Shown here one piece after another: positions 42,301-54,253 of a DNA stretch of 64,000 bases. The notes under the pieces are model-generated. The model saw only the letters and a program-made list of their open reading frames with translations, was not told where the DNA came from and searched no databases. Made by a program: the position numbers and the translations under genes. Each line of letters begins with the position of its first letter. The first letter of the stretch is position 1. This stretch comes from Podocnemis expansa (Eukaryota > Chordata > Testudines > Podocnemididae): positions 1,193,956 through 1,257,955 of the forward strand of contig ML682090.1 of NCBI GenBank assembly GCA_007922195.1. The letters are read 5' to 3'.

Positions 42301-42760
42301 TGTTGCGCGCGCAGGTGCGATGCCCACGCGCACAGCCTCTGGCTCGCGGCAGGTGGCTGCCCCCGCCGCGCGCCGCTCCCGGCCTGCAGGGGGCGCGCGG
42401 CGCCCGCCGCCCCTGCTGCTGGGGGCGCCCCAGACGCCTGACGGCCGCGCAGGCGCAATGGGCCGGAGACGGGCGCGGCGCGGTGATTGGCCCCGCGCGG
42501 CAGGTGTGTCCCGTGTGCCCGGCAAAGGCGTCCGGGCGGAAACCAGGCGGGTTTCTCCTTGGAGGTGGGCGGAGGGTTGGGAGCGACGCACGCGCCCCTC
42601 CCCCCAGCCGACGGCGGCGCGCGAGCGGGCGGCGGCGGCGCAGCGGAGCCCAACGCGGCCTCCCCCGGACACCGGGATGGCCCCGGCCGACGGTAAGTCA
42701 CCGGCCCGGCTCCCTTCCCCCCCCCCCCCGGGCTCAGCCAGTCCCGGTCCCTGCCTCAGC
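42300..42760 (+). promoter_or_regulatory. CpG-island promoter of the second gene
   Basis: CpG density is far above the rest of the window. GTGATTGGCC at about 42,482 contains a CCAAT box in reverse, GGTGGGCGGAGG is a GC box, and GCGCAGGCGCAATGG resembles an NRF1 site. The first coding ATG lies at 42,677. No TATA box was seen. Long frames on both strands here result from the GC content. Confidence 0.8.
42677..42692 (+). CDS. First coding exon of an unidentified gene (MAPAD...)
   Basis: ATGGCCCCGGCCGACG is followed directly by the strong donor GTAAGTC. The start context ACCGGGATGG is good (G at -3 and +4). It encodes Met-Ala-Pro-Ala-Asp and one more base, so the next exon must start in phase 1. 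It lies at the 3' edge of the CpG island, as first exons do. Too short to name the protein. The rest of the gene must lie downstream, with a first intron of at least 9.5 kb. Confidence 0.75.
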
Positions 42761-43489
42761 CCCTCCCCCACCCCCCACAGCCCCTTCTTGGGCTCCCCTC
42801 ATTGTGCTCCCCCCAATGCCCCTCGCCCCCGCGGCCTTATTCCTCGCTCCCCTGCCCCAGCTGCTCCCCACACAAGTGTCCCAGGGGGTCCCCAGCGCTG
42901 AGGGGGCTCCCTGCTCCCCATCGCCCCCAATTCTCCTCTCCTCTCTCATGACAGCGGCCTCCCCCTTTGCTCCATCGCTTCAGTGCCAGGCGGGGGTCAG
43001 CCTCTCCCCCTTTCTGCCTGGTGATCCCCCCCGCTTACATTTTGTCCTGGCTTCTTTTTTTTAACCCCCCCCCCAAGTGTGACTTTGCTGCACAAACAGC
43101 TGCAGCCAGCGTTTGCTTTGTGGAGGCACCCTCTCCTGTGGGAAGCGCTTGGGGACCCCTGTGTCTGAAGCCTCAGCGCAACGGTTAATTTGGTTTTTAA
43201 TTGGTCTCACTGAACTTCTTCTCTCCTGCTAATCAGCGCCCATAAATGAGCTTGAAGTTGAGTAATGTCGGTCTTCCGACCAGCCTGTTTGCAATGTTGT
43301 TAGCTCTGAAGAAGGGCGCTTACCGAAGGGTTGTTCAGATGTTCAAATACAGGTTGTCCTTTCAGGCTTGGCGTGATGAGCCGGCGTCGCGTTTTTAGAA
43401 CGCTGTACTAGTTCAAAGGTGCTGTTAGGACTTGGTGAAGCTGTGTGTGTCAGCACAACACGTAAACCTTTTAAAGTTGCAGTGCAGAC

Positions 43490-43640
43490 TGGAATTTCGA
43501 AGGAGCTGATGATGACTAAAGTTTTGTTTATACAAACACTTACCTCAGCAAAACTTTTGTCACTCATGAGTGTGAAAAAAACACCCCCCTGAGCAATACA
43601 AATCTTTTGTCGACATACGTCTAGTATAGACAGGGCCGAA
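43490..43640. repeat. Worn MITE with TGTAGACA-like end
   Basis: CCTCAGCAAAACTTTTGTCA, GAGTGTGAAAAAAACACCCC, CCTGAGCAATAC and CAAATCTTTTGTCGACATAC are self-complementary around the centre, and the end CTAGTATAGACAGGGCC resembles the termini of the TGTCTACACT-type MITEs. Confidence 0.55.
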
Positions 43641-44697
43641 GTACTGCTGCGTGATGTCCTTTTTCTGCAGTTAGTAGTTAACGTTGAGGCTTGGGTAAAT
43701 GTAACGAGGATTCTTAAGCCTGTTTGTTTACTAGTCTTGTGTATTTTTAAACTGGCTACCTTTGGTGGCTCTCAGTAGTTAAAAATGGAAAGCTCTATTA
43801 CACCGCCAAGTCCAACCCCCTCTGCTGTGCTTTATCCTGCATATACAAGGCTATAGAGCATGCATTCAGCAATAGCCACGTAATTGATTCTTCTCTTGAA
43901 TTCAAAAGGAAAACAGGTGTTTTACTCTGAGTGTTTACTCATGATGTAATCTTTTAATTTCAGCTCCATTTATCTCTCAGTTTTTTGACTGTTTCCAGTG
44001 TAGTAAAAAGTTTGTGAGACATGCTCTCAACTGAGGACTTTGCACTTCTGGCAGGGGGACGGACTGTATTGAAGTCTCTAACTCTTAAGATACATCAGTT
44101 ATGGTTTTGCCCCAGCCCCCGCTCTGCTAGGCCTCCCACAACCAAAGATGCAAGCAAGGTTCATGTCCTGAGAGTTATAATGATGACTCCAGGGATATGT
44201 TACCTATGTTCAAGCCTGAGGTAGAAAAGAAGTGTGCACTTGAACATCTTTATTTTTCATAAATATATATTAGGTGACAGATAAACAGGGAGCAAGCTTC
44301 TAGTGAGAGTAATTAATGAGTTTCCTCCCAAATACTACCCATGAGAAACTTTAAAAAACTCAAACCTTCTTGTTTGGACTTAGCAAAATATTTCCTAATT
44401 GGGGCATGCTCTTAAATAGCACACAATTGAAATATAATATTTTGTCCCACCAGGAATGCTAGTGCATGTGGTAATTCTCATTGAAGTTCACGACTTCTGT
44501 TTGAAGTCTTGCCGCTCAGTCAATAATTTCTAACTTGATCTTGACTACGACTCTGGTCTTGCAAAGAGCTCCATTTAGCCAATCTCATAGTGAAGTCCAT
44601 AGGGGTCTGTGCAGGTATAGGAGGTCCACCTGTGAAAAGCTTATTGGAGGATTAGGGCTCCAAATAATAAAGGACACTAAAGAGCCAACCAATTCAG
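43641..44697. other. Intron, nothing recognised
   Basis: AT-rich sequence between a worn MITE and the CR1 element. No exon pattern or other repeat was recognised. Confidence 0.4.
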
Positions 44698-47132
44698 GAC
44701 TTCAATTACCCTGACATCTGCTGGAAGGCCAATACAGCAGTGCACAGGCAATCCAGGAAGTTTCTGGAGAGTGTTGAGGACAACTTCCTGGTACAAATGC
44801 TGGAGCAACCAACGAGGGGCCTTGCGCCTCTCGATCTGCTGCTCACAAATAGAGAAGAATTTATCAGGGAAGTAGAGGTCAATGGCAGCCTGGGTAGCAG
44901 TGACCATGAAATGATTGAGTTCAAGTTGATGATTAAAGGAAAGAAGGAAAGAAGCAAAACACAAACCCTAGACTTCAGAAAAGCAGATTTTGTCTCCCTC
45001 AGGGAACTGATGGGCAGGATCCCTTGGGAGGCTGATCTGAAGGGGAAAGGTGTCCAAGAGAGTTGGGTGCATTTTAAAGAAACCCTGCTAAGGGCACAGC
45101 AAGATACAATTCCGATAAGGAGAAAGCACAGCAAATGTGGAAGGCGCCCACTGTGGCTTAACAGAGAGCTCTGCACTGAGCTGAAGCATAAAAAGGACGC
45201 TCACAGGAAGTGGAAGCTAGGACAGATGACTAAGGAGGCATATAAAGACATTGCTCGGGACTGCAGGGATAAAATCAGAAAGGCCAAAGGACAAATGGAG
45301 TTGCGACTAGCAAGGGATGTGAAGGATAATAGGAAGGGGTTCTACAAGTATATCAATAACAAGAAGAGGATCAGGGATGGTGTAGGTCCCTTACTGAATG
45401 GGGCAGGCATCCTCGTGACAGAGGATGAGGAAAAAGCTGAAGTGCTCAATGCTTTTTTTACTTCAGTTTTCACAAGCAAGGTCAGCTCCCAGCCCACTAC
45501 ACTAGGTACGGGGGACTGGGGAGAAGAAGAGAGGCCCTTGGTGACAGTAGGTCAGGTTAGGGACTGCTTAAAGAAACTAGATGTGCACAAGTCCATGGGG
45601 CCGGATGAACTGCATCCGAGGGTGCTGAGGGAGCTGGCTGATGAGATAGCAGTACCGTTGGCCATTATCTTTGAAAACTCGTGGCGAACGGGGGAGGTGC
45701 CAGAGGACTGGAAAAAAGCAAATATAGTACCTATCTTCAAGAAAGGCAAAAAGGACGATCCAGGGAATTACAGACCTGTCAGCCTCACCTCAATCCCTGG
45801 AAAAATCATGGAGCAGCTTCTCAAAGAATCCATCCTGAAACACTTGGAGGAAAATAGAGTAATCAGGAATAGTCAGCATGGATTTACCAAGGGTAAATCA
45901 TGCCTGACCAACCTCATCGCCTTCTATGATGAGATGACTGGATTTGTGGATGCGGGAAGAGCCGTTGATGTGATATACCTTGACTTTAGCAAGGCTTTTG
46001 ATACGGTTTCCCACAGCATTCTCATTGGCAAATTAAGGAAGTATGGGTTAGATGCGTGGACTGTAAGGTGGATAGAAAACTGGCTAGAACAACGGTTTCA
46101 GCGTGTAGGAATCAATGGCTCCATGTCAAGTTGGCAGGCAGTAACGAGTGGTGTACCCCAGGGGTCGGTCCTGGGGCCAGTTCTGTTCAATGTTTTCATT
46201 AATGATCTGGATGATGGGATAGATTGCACACTTAGTAAGTTTGCAGATGATACCAAACTGGGGGGAACGGTAGACACCCTAGAGGGCAGAGACAGGATTC
46301 AGGGAGACCTAGACAAACTGGAGCAGTGGGCCAAGAGGAATCTCATGAGGTTCAACAAGGATAAGTGTAAAATCCTGCACTTGGGACGAAAAAACCCCAT
46401 GTACTGCTACAGGCTGGGGAGTGATCAGCTAAATAGCAGCACTGGAGAAAAGGACCTGGGAGTCATGGTGGATGGGAAGCTGGATATGAGTCAGCAGTGT
46501 GCTCTTGCTGCCAAAAAGGCCAATGGCATACTGGGCTGCATCAGAAGAAGTGTTACCAGCAGATCGAGGGATGTGATCATTCCCCTCTATTCTGCACTAG
46601 TGAGGCCACATCTGGAATACTGTGTCCAGTTTTGGGCTCCCCACTACAAAAAGGACATGGACAAATTAGAGAGAGTCCAGAGGAGGGCAACCAAAATGAT
46701 CAAAGGGCTGGAGCACAAGCCCTATGAAGAAAGACTGAAGGAACTAGGCTTATTTAGCCTGCAGAAGAGAAGACTGAGGGGGGATTTGATAGCAACCTTC
46801 AACTACTTGAAGGGTTGCTCCAAGGAGGAGGGAGCTCGACTGTTCTCGGTGGTAACAGAGGGCAGAACGAGAACCAATGGTTTCAAGTTACAGCTGGGGC
46901 GGTCCAGGCTGGATATTAGGAAAAACTTCCTTACTAGGCGAGTGGTGAAGCAGTGGAATAAGCTGCCTAGGGAGGTGGTGGAATCTCCATCTCTGGAGGT
47001 GTTCAAGTCCCAGCTGGACAAAACACTGACTGGGATGATCTAATGGGAGTGGTCCTGCTTTTTTTGGCAGGGGGTTGGACTAGATGACCTCGTGGGGTCC
47101 CTTCCAACCCTATGATTCTATGATTCTATGAT
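44697..47132 (+). mobile_element. CR1 LINE, 5'-truncated, coding part uninterrupted
   Basis: It begins inside the endonuclease domain (GACTTCAATTACCC) and ends with the CR1 tail GATTCTATGATTCTATGAT. It carries one frame without stops through the reverse transcriptase and the C-terminal domain, with a short 3' UTR holding GGTTGGACTAGATGACC. Lack of breaks suggests a recent insertion. It has no target duplication that I could confirm. It lies in the sense direction in the first intron of the second gene. Confidence 0.93.
44698..47043 (+). CDS. CR1 ORF2: endonuclease C-terminus and reverse transcriptase
   Basis: The frame opens in the endonuclease ([10 protein letters not shown], then LDLLLTN and [10 protein letters not shown], which include C-terminal catalytic His). 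The reverse transcriptase follows with [33 protein letters not shown] and the catalytic FADD (46240-46251), then the CR1-type C-terminal segment ending LDKTLTGMI. Family role: it nicks DNA and copies CR1 RNA into the target site. The true start and the N-terminal half of the endonuclease are missing, so the protein is not complete. The frame has no initiating ATG at its left end. Confidence 0.9.
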   Translation, partial: DFNYPDICWKANTAVHRQSRKFLESVEDNFLVQMLEQPTRGLAPLDLLLTNREEFIREVEVNGSLGSSDHEMIEFKLMIKGKKERSKTQTLDFRKADFVSLRELMGRIPWEADLKGKGVQESWVHFKETLLRAQQDTIPIRRKHSKCGRRPLWLNRELCTELKHKKDAHRKWKLGQMTKEAYKDIARDCRDKIRKAKGQMELRLARDVKDNRKGFYKYINNKKRIRDGVGPLLNGAGILVTEDEEKAEVLNAFFTSVFTSKVSSQPTTLGTGDWGEEERPLVTVGQVRDCLKKLDVHKSMGPDELHPRVLRELADEIAVPLAIIFENSWRTGEVPEDWKKANIVPIFKKGKKDDPGNYRPVSLTSIPGKIMEQLLKESILKHLEENRVIRNSQHGFTKGKSCLTNLIAFYDEMTGFVDAGRAVDVIYLDFSKAFDTVSHSILIGKLRKYGLDAWTVRWIENWLEQRFQRVGINGSMSSWQAVTSGVPQGSVLGPVLFNVFINDLDDGIDCTLSKFADDTKLGGTVDTLEGRDRIQGDLDKLEQWAKRNLMRFNKDKCKILHLGRKNPMYCYRLGSDQLNSSTGEKDLGVMVDGKLDMSQQCALAAKKANGILGCIRRSVTSRSRDVIIPLYSALVRPHLEYCVQFWAPHYKKDMDKLERVQRRATKMIKGLEHKPYEERLKELGLFSLQKRRLRGDLIATFNYLKGCSKEEGARLFSVVTEGRTRTNGFKLQLGRSRLDIRKNFLTRRVVKQWNKLPREVVESPSLEVFKSQLDKTLTGMI

Positions 47133-47419
47133 CAGAGGTGTTGAGTGATCTCAGTTCCCACCGTGGTCTATGGACATTGTGGCTTCTTTTGCACCTTGCA
47201 GGTTTAGATTCTTGAGAAGCCTGATCAACTTTTATGTTCTGCAGGTGGATGCCAAGTCAAACGGGTTTTTTTGTTTGTTTTATGACCCTATGGAAATGGA
47301 ATAATACAAGCATTTTTGCATGATTGTATTAATATAAGTAAAAGATTGGGTGAGGGCAGAGCTGCTATTAGAAGTCCCATAGTGTTATTCATTTGGTATT
47401 TGTCATGGATAGTATATAC

Positions 47420-47606
47420 CAGGGGTGACCAAACTTATGGAACTCAAGAGCCACACAAGTTGATTATTAAACCTTCAAGAGCCGCATGGAGGCATATAGC
47501 CATATGCTTTTACCTACTAAATTGATTTGCTGGTGTTCTTCCGTGAGCCACTCTTTTTCATTCAAAAGCCACATGTGGCTCCCAAGCCGCAGTTTGGCCA
47601 TGCCTG
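47420..47606. mobile_element. hAT-type MITE, short form
   Basis: It starts CAGGGGTGACCAAACTTATGG (ends quoted in part: CAGGGGTGACCAAAC) and ends GTTTGGCCATGCCTG. The flanks GTATATAC and ATATATAT are similar but not equal 8-mers. It shares its AAGAGCCACACAAGTTGA core with copies at 51.4, 54.0 and 63.2 kb. Confidence 0.75.
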
Positions 47607-48570
47607 ATATATATTGTTGAGTAGCATGACTCTCACGGGGTACACTCAGATGATTTTCCATTATGCTAGGTATCCTTTGTGCTTATAGATCCTGCTCTGC
47701 AGAGCTTATATCTAAAATAAGATACCACAGGTGGGTATGGCATGTGAGTGAGTGACGATAAGGACAGCAGTGATGGAAAGTAGACTGGATAGTGGAGAAC
47801 TTGCTGGTTTGAGTGTTGGGGTTTGTTGTTGTTGTGTTTTTTTGTTTTTTTTTAAGATAACCAAGCCAGACAGTGATGTTGCTGGCTTGTGCTGGGGACC
47901 TTCCTCATCATTGTTAATGAAATGTTTTCACTCATAATGCACTATTACTAGCCAATTTCAGTTAGGCTGTTCTGGTATGGACCAAATAGGATTAACATTA
48001 ACAAACTAGAAGTTCCTGTGGCTTGTAGCTGCCATCTTTGTTATACTATTCTCTGTTATGCATCATGGTGGACTATGCTATCACCCTCTCTGATTGCATC
48101 AAAATTTAGTTTTATTGCATGCTTATTGGTTGGCTGTTGTATGCCTTGTACTTTTAATGTGCCAAATTCAAGATAGAGACACATTCTGTTCAGTGCTGGG
48201 AAGCAAGGCTTTATTTTGCTGGGCAGCATGCACTTGTTCATGAGAATACAGATTAGAAGAAATTCATTGCCTTTAAGTGCTGTAGTGAGGCATTGACACG
48301 CGTTTAAAAACAAGCCCTGAGTTTACAAGTCCTAATCTGATCAAGAAAGAGAGTTTCTTGCCTCGATAATTAAAGGTTACCTCACTGCTGAACAGTAGAT
48401 TCTCTGTGCTTTCACTGTGGGTGAGAATGCTCATGAGTCACCAGCTTCAGCTATTGAGCAGCTTGGACAAACCCGTGCTTAAGGGAAACAGTCCTTGCGC
48501 TAATGTTAGGTAGTGGGAGTCACAATGTCAGGAATGAGATAACGGAACAGGTGTTCTGTTTGGTGTCAGG

Positions 48571-48712
48571 AGGCAGTGTTGTCTAGTGATTACATCAGGG
48601 ACACAGGACTCCTAAGTTGTTTGTGATGTCTGGGGCCAAGTTGCTGTGACAATTTGTCAACTTACCTTTCTATAAAATGGGGATAATAGTGTTCCTGAGT
48701 GCTAAGGAGCAT
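48571..48712 (+). repeat. MIR-like SINE
   Basis: GGAGGCAGTGTTGTCTAGTG, GGACACAGGACTCCTAAG, AACTTACCTTTCTATAAAAT and GGGGATAATAGTG follow the MIR order. Confidence 0.6.
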
Positions 48713-48805
48713 GAGAGAAGTCTTTCCTTTTGGTGTTGTTTAGTGATGAGCTTCTGTGTTGTAAAACTATGCAGGTTAGCAAGAACAGCAGTTTTTGCTT
48801 TGTTC

Positions 48806-48950
48806 CGGAGGGGTAGCCATGATAGTCTAGTTCACGAAGACAAACAAGGAATCTTGTGACACTTCTAAAGACTAACAAATTTACCAAGCTCATGCAGGGA
48901 AAAAAATTGGTTTGTGTAGTCTTTACTATTTCATCATCAGATGTTGCCTA
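48806..48950. mobile_element. Penelope-like element, degraded
   Basis: GGAGGGGTAGCCATGATAGT, ACAAACAAGGAATCTTGTGA and AAGACTAACAAATTTACC form the left arm. The right arm survives only as GTAGTCTTTACTATTTC and CATCATCAGATG. Confidence 0.6.
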
Positions 48951-49344
48951 AGCAAAGGTGTTAAAAAAATAAGATGTGCTGGCAAAGTTGCTGTGTGGAT
49001 GCTGGAGCAGCTGTTAGCTTTTTGTATCTTCCTTTATGGTTTGCCAGATTCAAATAATTTTTTAAAATGTCTGTCAGCTTTTACATACTAAAGAAGTGGA
49101 CTTCAGGTGATAGTGTATTTAAAGGTAACGCCAAGGACAAAATCTGTTTTGCATGTATATGTTTAAGGGCTTCCTACTTATCTTCTGGTTTATCCTGTCA
49201 TGAAGTCCTAAGGCTCTTTTTGCAGGTTCCCCTTTGCTGCTGTAGCACCAAATTATGGTGCTGCAAAAACAAGCTTCTAACTTCACTTCAGGACTGAGTA
49301 ACAAGGAGCACCTTATTGGGAGCACAAGTAATCAGTTATGGAAA

Positions 49345-49640
49345 TTTGACTTAAAGACCTTTTAGATCCCATCTAGTTCATCCCCTAACCCATGCAGGAT
49401 CGCTACCTGTAAAAAAATATATATATATTCCAGTGCTCTGTCTAGTCTGCTTGCTTTGGGAGACTGTTCCATACTCTAATAAATTTCCAGAATTTCCAGA
49501 AATTCAGAATTGACTTCTATTTGTTTAATTTCATCCCATTTAGTTGTAATTATACCCACTTGGATCATCCTCCTAAACAACTCCTTTCCCACCAATGGAT
49601 AGAGATCCTAACTTAGATGAAACAGCTTGACCCAGGATTT
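49345..49640 (-). mobile_element. CR1-like 3' region, minus strand
   Basis: TTTAGATCCCATCTAGTTCA, AATATATATATATTCCAGTG, TTGGGAGACTGTTCCATACT and GATCATCCTCCTAAACAAC follow the order of an old CR1 3' part in reverse. Diverged. Confidence 0.6.
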
Positions 49641-51355
49641 CACCAGTAGGGTTTATGCATGCAAAATTCATCCAAACTCAGCATGGCTTTTTACAAACAC
49701 GATTGGGTATGTTTAGCTCTGTGAACTTTCCTCTTAACTTGGTCTCTCCAGTTCCTTAATTGAGATTACTCTTCTCCAGTTTGCTGTCTTTCTGGCCCTG
49801 AGATGCCCAGAGCTTTAAGTGCTCTCATCAGAACCATATCTAAAGCAACATCTAATCTTTGTTCCATGTTATGATGTTTTTTCAGTCTCAGTATGGCATT
49901 GCTGTTTTTTGGTTTGCATTACAAAGAGAGATGCTGAATAATATGCAAATGAATATCTTTGCCTAAATGTTTTGCAGTTGCAGCATTTGGGGGGGAGGGG
50001 GGAGTTCTCTGAACATAAGTTACTCTGTAAGGTGTCTGGAATGAAAACTGAAGAAATACGTATATTGTCCAGAAGTTTACCAAGTCGAAGATTGTGCGTG
50101 TAAGAATCAGAGCCTGCTAATGTAGTTAAATCTCTTGTGGCTTTATTTACAGAGGTGCTGAGCACTCCCAGCCCTGTGGGAGGTCAGTGAGAGCTGTGAC
50201 TGCTCAGTAGTTTTTAGTAACCAGCCACTAGTATTTCCTGTGTAGATCCTGACTTTTATGCAGTGCAGCTTTCTCAAACGTACTGTCCGTGCAGATAGAT
50301 AATAAGAAAGTTACTTGTGTGTATTTATATTGGATAAGTGTCTCGTATTTAGCTGAAGTAGGGAAAAGAGTCTAACTTGATACACTATGTACCACCAGGG
50401 GGTTGTGCAGACCTCCCTCCTTCTGCATAGGAACATAGTTCCTAAGGGACTCTTGACCTACTCTTGACGTAAGGGACTCTACCTAAATGCCTTCCAGGAC
50501 AACCCACTTTCAGTAACGCGTGTGCTTCCCTTATATTGTACTTTGTATCCCTTCCATAATGCTTATTAATCCGTTTATCCCGAAGCTCCTAACTCTTGTA
50601 ACCGAGACCCATTAATTCTTGACTTCCCCCATCCAGAATGTTTTAGTTCATGCACATGTACTTGCCATCCATACCATAACCTGTTCCTTCCTAAATGACC
50701 TGTATTCTGTACCTGGATACCCAGTAACTCTACTTATATAATCTCATGATTATCTGTTCCTTTTTAAACATGTTCTTAATCAGTATTGTAATGATTTGGA
50801 ATGTAACTGTGGCTAAGAAACAGCACTCTCATCGGTGCAATGGGGATCATTCACATGGTATCTTTGATTTAGCTAACTGGCTTGGGCACTGTAAGAAATG
50901 ACTCTACCGTAGGAATAGCCTTACCCACGCGCAGAAACATGATGAGAGCTTATGTTGCTTAAGCTGTTTTGGGAAGTCTCATGTTTTTAATAGTTTGAGA
51001 ATGTGTTCTTTTTGCAAGCTCTAACATAAAGTGTGAATTGTGTAAAACTTCACACATTCATTTTTGCCTTGTCTTCCCCTGACCAGCACAGCCCTCCACC
51101 CTTAGGAGTAGGTTACATGTAGCACTCTGAATGTCACAGTATATGGCTCTCTAGGGCAAAACCTTACAATTCAGAATTCAGTCCATTTTGCACAGATATT
51201 AAAGATCTTGTGGCAGTATCCATAAGTAAAAGGTTTTACCCTCAGTGCCTCAGACCAACCATTCTTTCCACTTTATGCTGTGCAGCCTCCTGTGTGCTGT
51301 TGGTGCCGTTCTTTGCCCAGAAATGGCTGCACTGCACATATAGTATAGTGTAGTA
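49641..51355. other. Intron, nothing certain
   Basis: The interval holds a weak old repeat near 50,150 (GAGGTGCTGAGCACTCCCAG). No exon or RNA gene was recognised. Confidence 0.4.
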
Positions 51356-51799
51356 CAGGCATAGCCAAACTGCAACTCAGGAGCCACATGTGGCTCTTGA
51401 ATGAAAAATTGTGGCTCCTGGAAGAACATCAGCAAATCAATTTAGGAAAGCAGCTCCAACCTTGGAGTTCAGGAGAGGGTCAGGACAGTGGGGAGAAGCG
51501 CAGCATGGTCGGGTTTTTAAAAAACTCGCCACTTGCCAGCAGTCTTCTACACTGAGCAGTAACTAAGTTTTTACTGTATGGGGCTAATTTTCATGGTAAC
51601 CTTAAGTAATTGTTAGAATTTGACATTAGTAGGATCAATATTTGTCCTCTTCTTATGATAAAATTAAAGTGTGCAATGAATTTTAAACTTGGTAATTTTG
51701 GAGTAGGTAAATGTATATGGCTATAAGCCTCAGTGTGGCTCTTGAAGGTTTAATAATCAACTTGTGTGGCTCTTGAGTTCCATAAGTTTGGCCACCCTG
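51356..51799. mobile_element. hAT-type MITE, long form
   Basis: It starts CAGGCATAGCCAAACTGCAA and ends AAGTTTGGCCACCCTG. The flanks GTGTAGTA and GCATAGTT agree partly. It has about 260 bp in the middle (CAGCTCCAACCTTGGAG to ATGATAAAATTAAAGTG) that the short forms lack. Confidence 0.75.
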
Positions 51800-52218
51800 G
51801 CATAGTTTGTACAGAACTCTGGTATCTTTTGGGACTATCTCACAGCAGCTGCTATAGAAATTATTCTAGAGAGTAAACCATGGCAAATAATACTGTTGAA
51901 ACCTAAATAGACTATTGTTTGAAAACTACTTTACAAACATATCTCCCCTTTGTTGTTTTTAGCATGAAATATTACTATGAGTAATGCATATTAATATAAT
52001 ATATACTATTTAAGATTCAGTCCTTGCTGCATTTTTTTGGCCAGTTAATGTATCTTGGTGGAGCTCTGTGACTGAAAGCTAGAGTTTTTAATTTAACCTG
52101 AGAGATTAGAAAGTAGAACTAATAAATAAAATTAAGGATAAAGTCAGAGTTGTACAGTTACTGGATAATGATGTGTGTAGGACCTCAGGCTTATTCACAC
52201 AGCTTTCTTTATTTTTAG

Positions 52219-52280
52219 AGACTTCTGCATTTCATACTACTGAGAGACTTATCCTCCAGACTCTTTCGGACCCAACTGAG
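52219..52280 (+). CDS. Candidate second exon of the CpG-island gene
   Basis: A strong polypyrimidine tract and acceptor (CTTTCTTTATTTTTAG) precede AGACTTCTGCATTTC. Read in phase 1, as required by exon 1, it stays open: the joined start would read Met-Ala-Pro-Ala-Asp-Glu followed by TSAFHTTERLILQTLSDPTE. The donor is doubtful, as GTGAAA after CTGAG is weak. The frame stays open past it to a TAG at about 52,323-52,325. The look of the peptide is protein-like, but phase agreement alone is modest evidence. I do not recognise the family. Confidence 0.4.
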
Positions 52281-52325
52281 GTGAAATTTCTTAGGCTATC
52301 AGGCCTTCATTCTGAAATTGGTTAG

Positions 52326-53041
52326 GTGGGTCATATTTTAGTTCTAGCACAAAAAAAACCCAAGTAATTAGGAGGTCTAACATATATTAAAAAAAAAAAA
52401 AGTTAAACATCCTTAATTTAGAAAGGTGACCCTTTTTGTTTCAAAATGTATTGAAACAATTTACTTCAGCATTATTACTACTCTTGCTTAGCTGCTGCTT
52501 CTTACAGTGTGCCTCTGGTGTCCCTTCCCTAGTTGAGGAGAGACTGTACCTTGCTGTCCTGTGGCATCTCACCTCAAGACAAACCATCTTCATTCAGGTT
52601 GAAACATACTTATTTTGGCTTTTTGGATGTCTCAGACTAGGACAGTCATTCCCTTGGGCTCTCTGAGCTGATTGTGTTTTGGCAATGTGAGGAGGATAGG
52701 TTTCCTTCCTCAAGGCTGCCCAGTAATCAGGACTTATTTTTATTTTGTGTATGTTTGTGTCTGCAGTTTCTGCCTCCTGTTACTAGTCTGGCTTTGGTGT
52801 GTTTTGACTTTTAGAGTTCATTAAATATCTAGCTAGTGTTGCGTGTATTGGATCAGCAGTGTGACTTGGAAAGGAGAGGTGCCCAAAAACCAAATGAGAC
52901 AGAAGTTAGAAACTGAACTGAAAGACTTCTTATTTTGGATCCCATGTGGGTGGAACAAGACCCCTTGAGTAGTTTTCTTTGCAAATAGCTATTCTGATAA
53001 AGAACAGAGTGTGGTCAGAACACGTAGTGAGCTACTTAAGG
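52326..53041. other. Intron, nothing recognised
   Basis: No gene or repeat is supported. The frame at 52,436-52,666 is unsupported. Confidence 0.4.
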
Positions 53042-53189
53042 CAGTGGTTCTCAAACTTTTGCAGGTCATGACACACTTGGGGTATATTGCGACCCTACAG
53101 TACACACTTTCCCACCAAATCCAGCCATATCCCTGGCTCTCCATGACACACTTACCACTGTGTGGTGGCACAGATGTTGAGAGCCACTG
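53042..53189. mobile_element. hAT-type MITE
   Basis: It starts CAGTGGTTCTCAAACTTTTG and ends TGTTGAGAGCCACTG. The two arms share the GACACACTT motif. The flanks ACTTAAGG and TTGTAAGG agree at 5 of 8. Confidence 0.75.
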
Positions 53190-53975
53190 TTGTAAGGCCT
53201 GTCTAGCCTCAGGATTTTATCACAAATATTCCATTCAGTTAGGTTTTCAGTGCAGATCTAGAAAGGCCATATTTATAGGAGAAACAAAAAGAAAATGTAA
53301 TGCCTCACTTTGCACTAAAGGCAGGGGATCCAGATTTACTGCAGGTTTTCAGTGGCTTTTTCCATTTGAGGCTTTGACAGTAATTTTAAGATTTCAGTAT
53401 GCTCGAGGCATTGCAGCCCATACAGGGTTTCACAATACAAGACAGTGTTACTTCTGTGGGGTGATTCCTGCCATGTAACTATATATTGTGATAAAGCAGA
53501 AAGAAAATGTTGAACAGTGCTTGTATCTGCCTGGTTCTTTAACTGATGAAATAGATTCCTGGTGGCATGGTGTCTTGCCTCATCTAGCTTTCTTGTAGGG
53601 TTGTGGTATTAGTGACACAAGTCCTATTTCAGAATTAAAAATTTGAGTTAAAAAAAAAAACAAAACAAAACCAAAAACCTCAAACGATTTGAAAGTGCAC
53701 TTTCAAATTGGTCAGTCTCCAGAGCTGTCCCAAATTGTAGGCCTTAAGTGAGATGTGCTTTTTGCAGCTCACATTTTTTAACATAAAAATCACAATTTCT
53801 GTCACGTGAGGCCCTCCAAACAGTTTACAAATATTTAAGTATCCCAATGCCTGTGTTTAAAATATTGTCATCCAGATTTTGTGACTGGGAGATAGGGACA
53901 TTGAGGAACTGAGGAACAGTGAGTTGATAGCAGAAGTGGAAATACAGCACTGGCTCCCAGCCCCATGATGTAGTC

Positions 53976-54162
53976 CGGATGTGGCCAAACTGTGGCTTGG
54001 GAGCCACCTGTGGTTCTTGAATGAAAAAGTGTGGCTTGCAGAAGAATGTCGGCAAATCAATTTAGTAGGTAAAAGTATATGGCTATATGCCTCAATGCGG
54101 CTCTTGAAAGTTTAATAATCAACTTGTGTCTCTCTTGAGTTCCATAAGTGTGGTCACTCCTG
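53976..54162. mobile_element. hAT-type MITE, short form, with clear duplication
   Basis: It starts CGGATGTGGCCAAACTGTGG and ends GTGTGGTCACTCCTG. The flanks ATGTAGTC (53968-53975) and ATCTAGTC (54163-54170) match in 7 of 8. It is the mirror orientation of the copy at 47.4 kb. Confidence 0.85.
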
Positions 54163-54253
54163 ATCTAGTCTAGCCACTAGTGGGAAGTTGGCAGCCCAAA
54201 AGATAAGATGATCCCTTTTTAAAATTTGATTCAGTAACTAAGTATTTTGAGAG

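Noticed and set aside
42171..43064. Long open frames on both strands in the CpG island
   Set aside because: They arise from few stop codons in GC-rich DNA, are low-complexity in Pro, Arg and Gly, and overlap several other frames. Only the ATG at 42,677 with a donor at 42,693 has gene-like support.
53011..53478. A 155-codon frame
   Set aside because: It covers a hAT MITE and unrelated flanking DNA and has no domain or splice support.
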